DNA of 8,856 nt, from assembly GCA_019423725.1 (NCBI GenBank), contig JAHZAW010000009.1:108685-117540 (forward strand). Direction: 5' to 3'. The position numbers were made by a program, and so were the translations under genes. The DNA comes from Clostridiales bacterium. Its GTDB lineage: Bacteria; Bacillota; Clostridia; Lachnospirales; Anaerotignaceae. Positions within the stretch are counted from its first letter, which is position 1; the number at the start of each line of letters is the position of its first letter. This document shows, one piece after another, positions 3,904-8,856 of this stretch. The notes beneath the pieces were generated by a model. The model was not told where the DNA came from. It did no database searches and worked only from the letters and a program-made list of their open reading frames with translations.

Positions 3904-6138
3904 TTAATTTATATATTTTTCTCCAAACTCCGATGAATCAATCGGTTTTCCGTATAAATATCCCTGTCCGTAGTCGCAGGATAATGCTATGACAGCTTCT
4001 CTGTCTTCAGCTGTTTCTATTCCTTCAGCCACGGTCTTTATTCCTAATTTCTTTGCCAGGCTTATTACCTGCCTCAATATGATATAACGTCTTTTTCCGT
4101 CATCTTCTGGCACCTTTTTTAAAAATCCTCTATCCAGTTTCAGTTCATCTATCCTGAGCTGATACAGCATATTCAAAGATGAATATCCTTTGCCAAAATC
4201 GTCCATTGATACCTTGAACCCCTTGGAATGAAGTATGTCTATCTGTCGCTTTAAAAGCTCCAGGTCATCACTGGCAATGCCCTCAAGTATCTCAAGAGTG
4301 ATAAGAGATGATGGTATATTATACTTATCCAGTATTTTTTCAAGATTATCAGGATAATTCTTATCAAGGAACAATATCTTTGACTGGTTTACCGAAATGG
4401 GGACAGGCTTTAAACCATCATCCATCCATTTTCTGAGCTGTTCACATGCCTGCTCTATCATAAATGTATCCAGTTTTATGCAGAACCCATTAGATTCAAA
4501 AAGCGGTATGAACTCATTGGGATAACGATATGTTCCATCTGGTTTCTGCCATCTGACAAGGGCTTCAGCTCCCACAAGTTCATCGTTTTTCAAATTGAAC
4601 TTAGGCTGTAAAAACATCTTGAATTCCTTATTCTGAAGAGCCTGATGCATATAGCTTTCGATATTATTCTTCTTTCGTATTTCCTCATGCAGCCCCTCAT
4701 TATAAAAAGCAATGGTCTTGGAATGGGTACCCTGTATGCTCTGCAGAGTAACAAGAGCTTTTTCCCTGTCGCCTCTAACGGCCGCTCCGGCATACAAAAG
4801 CATATCGTAGCCATATCCTCCATAGGAAGCTGATGTCTCACTTATATATTTAATGATCTTTTCGACTCTGCTGCTTATTTTTTCAGTATCGGTCTCTAGC
4901 ATAAGTATATAAAACATATCAGCCGCATCTCTGCAGAAAAACTCGCCCTCATTTAAATTTGATTCGACCACTGATTTAACATAACATAAAACCCTATCGC
5001 CTTCGCTTCTGCCAAACAGGTCATTGATACCCTTAAAGTTATGTATATTAAGAGCGATCACCGAATAATTCTTGTTATTTTTAATAAGTTCCCTGAACTC
5101 CTCATCAAATTTAAAGGTATTTTTAGCCCCAGTCACTGTATCATAGCTTACAAGATGAAGTAATGAAGCTGAATTTCTGCGAAATTTATAATAACCCAAA
5201 TACATCATAAACAGCAGTGCCGCAAGCATTATGCAAAAAACAGCAATTATGATAAGAAATATCCTTCCATATGAAAGTCTGTATTCCCATACCCTCTCTG
5301 CGCAGAAAAGATACCAGCCATTCATATCCATAGGCTCCATATAAAAGTGACAGTGTTCACCCTTATAATTAAACTCGCCATAATAGCTTTCATTGTTGTC
5401 AAGTGCCTGCTGGACTGTTATTTTGTCCTTATCCGATAAATAAGGTCCGTCAAATATGGAATCCGTTTTTTCTTTTACAAGGGTATTCTCCGAACGGATA
5501 AGGAAATCTCCATTTGCGGCAAGAAGATGCACATATCCGTTTCCATCCATAACAGTATTTCCATTTACTATATCCTCAAATATTTCCATGGTGTCACTGG
5601 CCGCAATAGCTCCTGCTATCCTGCCGTCACTATATACAGGTACACTATAAACAAAAAGTTTGCCATCATATACCTCACTGTCAAACATTTTCGACACAGA
5701 TTCCTCACCATTAAGAGCCCTGCGTATAACCTTCTGTGCTTCCGGGTTACATCTGTCAACGGTGCAGTCTATGGTTTCCTGCCCAATGGTATTAATGAAG
5801 CCGGTTTCATCCGTAGAAAAGTAAGCCAGACTTATAAAAGAGTTGGCCTTATTTATGTTTTCTCCGCTTTTTTTCAGGATATCTGTTGCATCATCGACTC
5901 CGCATGCTTCATAAACCTCTGCCAGCGTAGTCAATATTTCAAAGTTTTTGTCTATCTGCTTCATTATCCTGCTTTTGTATTCCTTTATCTCCGTCTTCAT
6001 CTGATTATAGTCTGCATCACTGACAGCCTTTGACAGATATGAAAAGGTACAAAAAACGGCTATACATAATATTACACTGAACGTAATAACAGTCCCTGTA
6101 ACCCGTAATAATTGTTTTTTCAGCTTATTCTCATCCAT
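3904..6138 (-). CDS. Cache-like sensor, degenerate GGDEF, EAL phosphodiesterase (744 residues)
   Basis: Membrane c-di-GMP phosphodiesterase. ATG at 6138 has GGAGG 5 bases upstream. Order: membrane helix (about 12-35), extracytoplasmic double-Cache-like sensor (about 40-288, with FVYSVPVYSDGRIAGAIAASD and GWYLFCAE typical of the fold), membrane helix (about 292-316), GGDEF-like domain (about 329-480), EAL domain (about 493-740). The GGDEF signature reads AADMF (405-409), and no RxxD inhibitory site precedes it, so cyclase activity is not expected. The EAL domain keeps the residues needed for c-di-GMP hydrolysis to pGpG: Glu525 of E-A-L, Asn584, Glu616, Asp646-Asp647 in DDFGKGYSS, Lys667, Glu705 in AEGIET and Gln725. 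The degenerate GGDEF domain may be a regulatory module, as in other such hybrids. It is the last gene of the apparent operon, 78 bases after the preceding phosphodiesterase gene. The sensed ligand cannot be read from the sequence. Confidence 0.95.
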   Translation of the reverse strand: MDENKLKKQLLRVTGTVITFSVILCIAVFCTFSYLSKAVSDADYNQMKTEIKEYKSRIMKQIDKNFEILTTLAEVYEACGVDDATDILKKSGENINKANSFISLAYFSTDETGFINTIGQETIDCTVDRCNPEAQKVIRRALNGEESVSKMFDSEVYDGKLFVYSVPVYSDGRIAGAIAASDTMEIFEDIVNGNTVMDGNGYVHLLAANGDFLIRSENTLVKEKTDSIFDGPYLSDKDKITVQQALDNNESYYGEFNYKGEHCHFYMEPMDMNGWYLFCAERVWEYRLSYGRIFLIIIAVFCIMLAALLFMMYLGYYKFRRNSASLLHLVSYDTVTGAKNTFKFDEEFRELIKNNKNYSVIALNIHNFKGINDLFGRSEGDRVLCYVKSVVESNLNEGEFFCRDAADMFYILMLETDTEKISSRVEKIIKYISETSASYGGYGYDMLLYAGAAVRGDREKALVTLQSIQGTHSKTIAFYNEGLHEEIRKKNNIESYMHQALQNKEFKMFLQPKFNLKNDELVGAEALVRWQKPDGTYRYPNEFIPLFESNGFCIKLDTFMIEQACEQLRKWMDDGLKPVPISVNQSKILFLDKNYPDNLEKILDKYNIPSSLITLEILEGIASDDLELLKRQIDILHSKGFKVSMDDFGKGYSSLNMLYQLRIDELKLDRGFLKKVPEDDGKRRYIILRQVISLAKKLGIKTVAEGIETAEDREAVIALSCDYGQGYLYGKPIDSSEFGEKYIN

Positions 6139-6140
6139 TT

Positions 6141-6157
6141 TGTCCTCCGATCGGACA
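6141..6157 (-). promoter_or_regulatory. Hairpin overlapping the ribosome binding site
   Basis: In the mRNA TGTCC (6157-6153) can pair with GGACA (6145-6141), and the enclosed and paired bases include the GGAGG of the downstream start. A 10-bp palindrome TCCGATCGGA is embedded at 6146-6155. A 5-bp stem is weak, so this is only a possible brake on translation of the 744-residue protein. Confidence 0.3.
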
Positions 6158-6216
6158 TATTGTCTCTAACCTGTTTGTTGTCGTAATAAATTTTGTCTCT
6201 GGTAATTATACAATAT

Positions 6217-8028
6217 TTAAGCAGAAAATTGTTGAAGGATCTTACGTTTTGCTTCCCAGTCAGGCAGAGGCATATAAAAATAATACCCCTGTATAACATC
6301 ACAGCCCATACTGCGCAGTGTTTCTGCCTGCTCTTTAGTCTCAACGCCTTCAGCAAGAATAGTCATCTGAAGTTCATGCCCTACCTGTATCATAGATCTT
6401 AATATCGTACTTCCCCTCTGAGTAAAAATATGGTCTACCAGTTCCTTATCGACCTTAACACCGTCTACATTATATTTCTGAAGATCAAAGAAAGATGTGA
6501 AACCCTTTCCAAAATCATCAAGCGTCACCCCGACGCCGCATTCTTTCAGAGCGGCAATATTATTCTGCATCTGGATGACATCCTTTGTTTCTATACTTTC
6601 TGTTATCTCAACTATCAAAAGTTCCCTTGGGAAGTCATATCTTTCCAGAATATTTTTTAAACGTTCGGCAAAATCAGATTCCGCTAATGTATCCCTGGAA
6701 AAATTACATGATACAAAAAATCTGTCCACGCCATTTTTTGTGAGCCATTCCAGGAATTCGCATACCTCGTTCAAGCAGTAATAATCAAGACGGCTTATCA
6801 TCCTTTCTCTCTCCATCAGCGGTACAAAATCATCTGGATTCAACAGGCCCTTCCTAGGATGATTCCAGCGGGAAAGTGCTTCACCGCCAACGATCCTGCC
6901 CGATACAGCATCAACATAAAATTGTATATAGAGCTGAAATTCATGTCCAGCAAAAGCTTCTTCCATGCTTGCCTGAAGCTGTCTGTCCTGCATACATTTT
7001 TGAAGCATTTTATCAGAACAGTATGTATAATCCTCTCCATTTTCAAAAGCAAGTTCAGCTCCCTGTGAAGCCTGGAAAATCATTTCATCCAGGTTTCTGT
7101 CCTGCTGTTTTAGTAAATATACTCCAACTGCCACGTTTGCATCAAAACACTTTGAAAACTGCTTTGAATAGTCTCGTATTCTCTCCAGTATAGCCTTAAG
7201 GAGTTTGTCCGTTTTTTCCATATTGCTGTTCATTTTCAATAAAACAAACCCATGGTCAGATACCTTGGCAAGAATATCAGTGTCATCAGTATACTCCTGC
7301 AGTATAACAGCGCAGTAGCGTAAAAACTCATCCGTTTCCTCCGTGCTGGCAGCTTTTCTAATGCTATTCGTATCAACATAAAAGTACAGGAGCTCATACA
7401 GCACACGGTTTTTATCCGATACAAACTGTCTATAGTACCTTTTTAAATAATTGGTATTTCCCAGTCCAGTGGTTTTATCTGTCTCAGTCTCCTGCTGCGA
7501 GGCCCTGAGTTTTTTCCTGTATTTTCTAACAAGTATCAGGATTAAAATAATAAGAACTAAAATGCAGCCAGACAATCCAAAAACTATATTCCTATACGGC
7601 AGACTTTCTGAATAAGTCTGTACTGTTCCAGAAAAAAGCCCGTTTATATTTTCCTGAGTTATACCATCAATATATGACTGAAGCGATACTCTCAGCTCTT
7701 CCGGAGCAGCATCTGTAAATGACAGATAATACGTGATCTTTCCCTGCTCATTTTCCAGGCTGATCACAGCGAGTGTGTCTGTACTGTTCCATGACCCAGA
7801 CTCTCCTGTATTAGCTGATATAATATCGACCTGGTTATTTTTATAAAGTTCATCTCTGTTGTCATTAACGCCCGCGTCATAATAAATTATATCATAGGAG
7901 CTCTGTTCCGAAAAATCCCGGAGCAGTCCCGGTATGACCCCCTCATAGGTCTGTGAATCTTCGTTATAATATTCCACAGGATATGCGTCCGGATTACCAG
8001 CCACATAAATGATCGTTTTTTCTTCCAC
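6217..8028 (-). CDS. Short solute-binding-like sensor, degenerate GGDEF, EAL phosphodiesterase (603 residues)
   Basis: Start is GTG at 8028 with GGGAG 8 bases upstream; an in-frame TGA a few codons further up excludes a longer frame. Residues 4-140 resemble the type 3 extracellular solute-binding fold (TIIYVAGNPDAYPVEYY, then a segment ending VDIISA), but at about 140 residues most of the second lobe is missing, and no signal peptide precedes it. One membrane helix follows (about 147-167), then a GGDEF-like domain (about 183-335) whose signature reads SDHGF (257-261), so it is catalytically dead. The EAL domain (about 347-600) keeps Glu383 of E-A-L, Asn442, Glu474, Asp504-Asp505 in DDFGKGF, Lys525, Glu560 in AEGVET and Gln580, predicting c-di-GMP hydrolysis. 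The gene lies 17 bases after the DivIVA-like gene. Without a signal peptide the sensor may be cytoplasmic, or the protein may be an N-terminally truncated relative of secreted-sensor proteins. Confidence 0.92.
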   Translation of the reverse strand: MEEKTIIYVAGNPDAYPVEYYNEDSQTYEGVIPGLLRDFSEQSSYDIIYYDAGVNDNRDELYKNNQVDIISANTGESGSWNSTDTLAVISLENEQGKITYYLSFTDAAPEELRVSLQSYIDGITQENINGLFSGTVQTYSESLPYRNIVFGLSGCILVLIILILILVRKYRKKLRASQQETETDKTTGLGNTNYLKRYYRQFVSDKNRVLYELLYFYVDTNSIRKAASTEETDEFLRYCAVILQEYTDDTDILAKVSDHGFVLLKMNSNMEKTDKLLKAILERIRDYSKQFSKCFDANVAVGVYLLKQQDRNLDEMIFQASQGAELAFENGEDYTYCSDKMLQKCMQDRQLQASMEEAFAGHEFQLYIQFYVDAVSGRIVGGEALSRWNHPRKGLLNPDDFVPLMERERMISRLDYYCLNEVCEFLEWLTKNGVDRFFVSCNFSRDTLAESDFAERLKNILERYDFPRELLIVEITESIETKDVIQMQNNIAALKECGVGVTLDDFGKGFTSFFDLQKYNVDGVKVDKELVDHIFTQRGSTILRSMIQVGHELQMTILAEGVETKEQAETLRSMGCDVIQGYYFYMPLPDWEAKRKILQQFSA

Positions 8029-8045
8029 TTTATCCGCTCCCGTTT

Positions 8046-8558
8046 TTATTCATCAGTCCCGCTTTTCCGTTCAAACAATGACATATTTCGTCCTGGATAG
8101 TCCTCTTTAAGCTCCTCTACCTTTATTTCCAGCTTTTCTGCCTTTTCATCCATATTTTTGAGCATATTCTCAAATGTATCCCTGACACTTGCTATCTGCT
8201 TACGATAGCGTTCCAGTTCGTTACGGCTCTGTTCAACCTGCTCTTCAAGTTCAGCTCTTGCCTTTTCCTTATCTGATTCCGCCTCTTTTTTTAGCTGCTC
8301 TGAATACCTTTTTGCTTCCATAAGAGCGGCGCCTATCATCATTTGTTCATTCATCATATTTCCGAGCTTCTGTCTTGCCTCCTTCAGCTCCTGCTCCATC
8401 TGAATGACCCTTTCCTTATACTGTTCTTCTATTTTTTTATTCTCTTCATCTTTTTCCATAAGCTTAGCAGAAAATTCTTCCTCCAAGGAAGATATGTACT
8501 GATAAACATCCGCCTTCTGATATCCGAAAAAACCTCTTCTCAGCTGGTCTAAATTCAT
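8046..8558 (-). CDS. DivIVA-like coiled-coil protein
   Basis: 170 residues; ATG at 8558 with GGGAGGGG 7 bases upstream. The N-terminal segment LRRGFFGYQKADVYQYISSL (about 6-25) matches the lipid-binding and dimerising head of DivIVA/GpsB proteins, with the F-x-GY-x-x-x-x-V signature. Residues about 22-150 form a nearly continuous coiled coil rich in E, K, Q and R, followed by a short polar tail. DivIVA proteins gather at curved or dividing membrane and recruit partners to poles and septa. It is shorter than typical DivIVA, but longer than GpsB. It sits between a membrane protein gene (26 bases) and the first phosphodiesterase gene (17 bases), which suggests a role in positioning the envelope or c-di-GMP machinery; that part is inference. 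Confidence 0.85.
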   Translation of the reverse strand: MNLDQLRRGFFGYQKADVYQYISSLEEEFSAKLMEKDEENKKIEEQYKERVIQMEQELKEARQKLGNMMNEQMMIGAALMEAKRYSEQLKKEAESDKEKARAELEEQVEQSRNELERYRKQIASVRDTFENMLKNMDEKAEKLEIKVEELKEDYPGRNMSLFERKSGTDE

Positions 8559-8584
8559 ATATGATCCCCTCCCGGTTTACAGGT

Positions 8585-8856
8585 TTATTTAAACGTGATT
8601 TGTTTTCGCTCGATGCTTCCCCATGTCATTTTTCTTTTTCTATATCCTATAAGTGATCCCGCACGGACCCATGCCAGTATAAGCCTGAGACATGATACCT
8701 CTAATGCACAAAGTCCAATGGCCTTTACAACATCCATTGCTGTCAGTTTAAGGTCAATGGTATGTATACGAGCGAAAAACGCTGTCAGCGACAGCACCGC
8801 CGAATAAACTACATATATGAGAAAGAAAAGTATCATAAACGGAACATTTATCAGAT
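8585..8856 (-). CDS. Multi-pass membrane protein, C-terminal part; possible family 2 glycosyltransferase
   Basis: The frame is open to the right edge (about 90 residues seen, stop TAA at 8587-8585). An internal ATG at 8836 has no ribosome binding site, so this is the end of a larger gene. The visible part has a hydrophobic helix (PFMILFFLIYVVYSAVLSLT) and a second one around AIGLCALEVSCLRLILAWV. A basic cytoplasmic tail contains RKRKMTWGSIERK. A helix pair ending in a basic tail with a W-x-x-x-x-R pattern is reminiscent of the C-termini of processive family 2 glycosyltransferases that make exopolysaccharide. That would fit the c-di-GMP genes downstream, but the catalytic part is outside the window and the family call is tentative. 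Confidence 0.6.
   Translation of the reverse strand, partial: LINVPFMILFFLIYVVYSAVLSLTAFFARIHTIDLKLTAMDVVKAIGLCALEVSCLRLILAWVRAGSLIGYRKRKMTWGSIERKQITFK

Noticed and set aside
5456..6033. Plus-strand open frames inside the EAL genes (for example 5527-6033)
   Set aside because: They are shadows of the 744-residue gene, with no ribosome binding site and no recognisable protein features.
1..8856. CRISPR array, tRNA or rRNA genes
   Set aside because: No regularly spaced repeats and no tRNA- or rRNA-like segments were seen on either strand.

Overview
The window looks like a chromosomal accessory stretch from an AT-rich anaerobic Firmicute, most likely a Lachnospiraceae member (Butyrivibrio/Roseburia-like). 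The grounds are a reverse-rubrerythrin C-terminus, strong AGGAGG-type ribosome binding sites, low G+C, a DivIVA-like protein, and long sensor-GGDEF-EAL proteins. The assignment rests on gene style, not on a database match. Apart from the rubrerythrin end at the left edge, every supported gene is on the minus strand.

Left part (1-2472). The 3' end of a reverse rubrerythrin gene closes with a clean terminator. Converging on it is a two-gene minus-strand unit: a 161-residue soluble protein of unknown function and a 59-residue single-pass membrane protein found by reading the sequence. Upstream of these lie a TetR-type regulator and a two-helix membrane protein resembling Imm17 immunity proteins. 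The Imm17-like gene may have a long structured leader. A Fur-box-like nested dyad lies between the TetR gene and the 161-residue gene.

Middle (2555-3892). A serine recombinase of the resolvase/invertase class lies next to a small 80-residue gene. In the 203-bp gap between them are two 26-bp imperfect palindromes, in inverted orientation and sharing the same AC core. They bracket a 123-bp segment carrying a near-consensus promoter (TTGACA, 17 bp, AATAAT). As sequenced, this promoter points away from the small gene and into the 3' end of the recombinase gene. Inversion would turn it onto the small gene. This looks like a phase-variable promoter switch and is the most interesting feature of the window.

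Right part (3904-8856). An apparent operon runs leftwards: the C-terminal end of a multi-pass membrane protein (possibly a family 2 glycosyltransferase), a DivIVA-like coiled-coil protein, and two membrane-linked GGDEF-EAL proteins. In both of the latter the GGDEF signature is destroyed and every EAL catalytic residue is present, so both should be c-di-GMP phosphodiesterases. The first has a short solute-binding-like sensor domain without a signal peptide; the second has a Cache-like sensor between two membrane helices. The operon ends in a strong terminator just upstream of the recombinase gene. Together these genes suggest local lowering of c-di-GMP tied to a cell-envelope or polar function.
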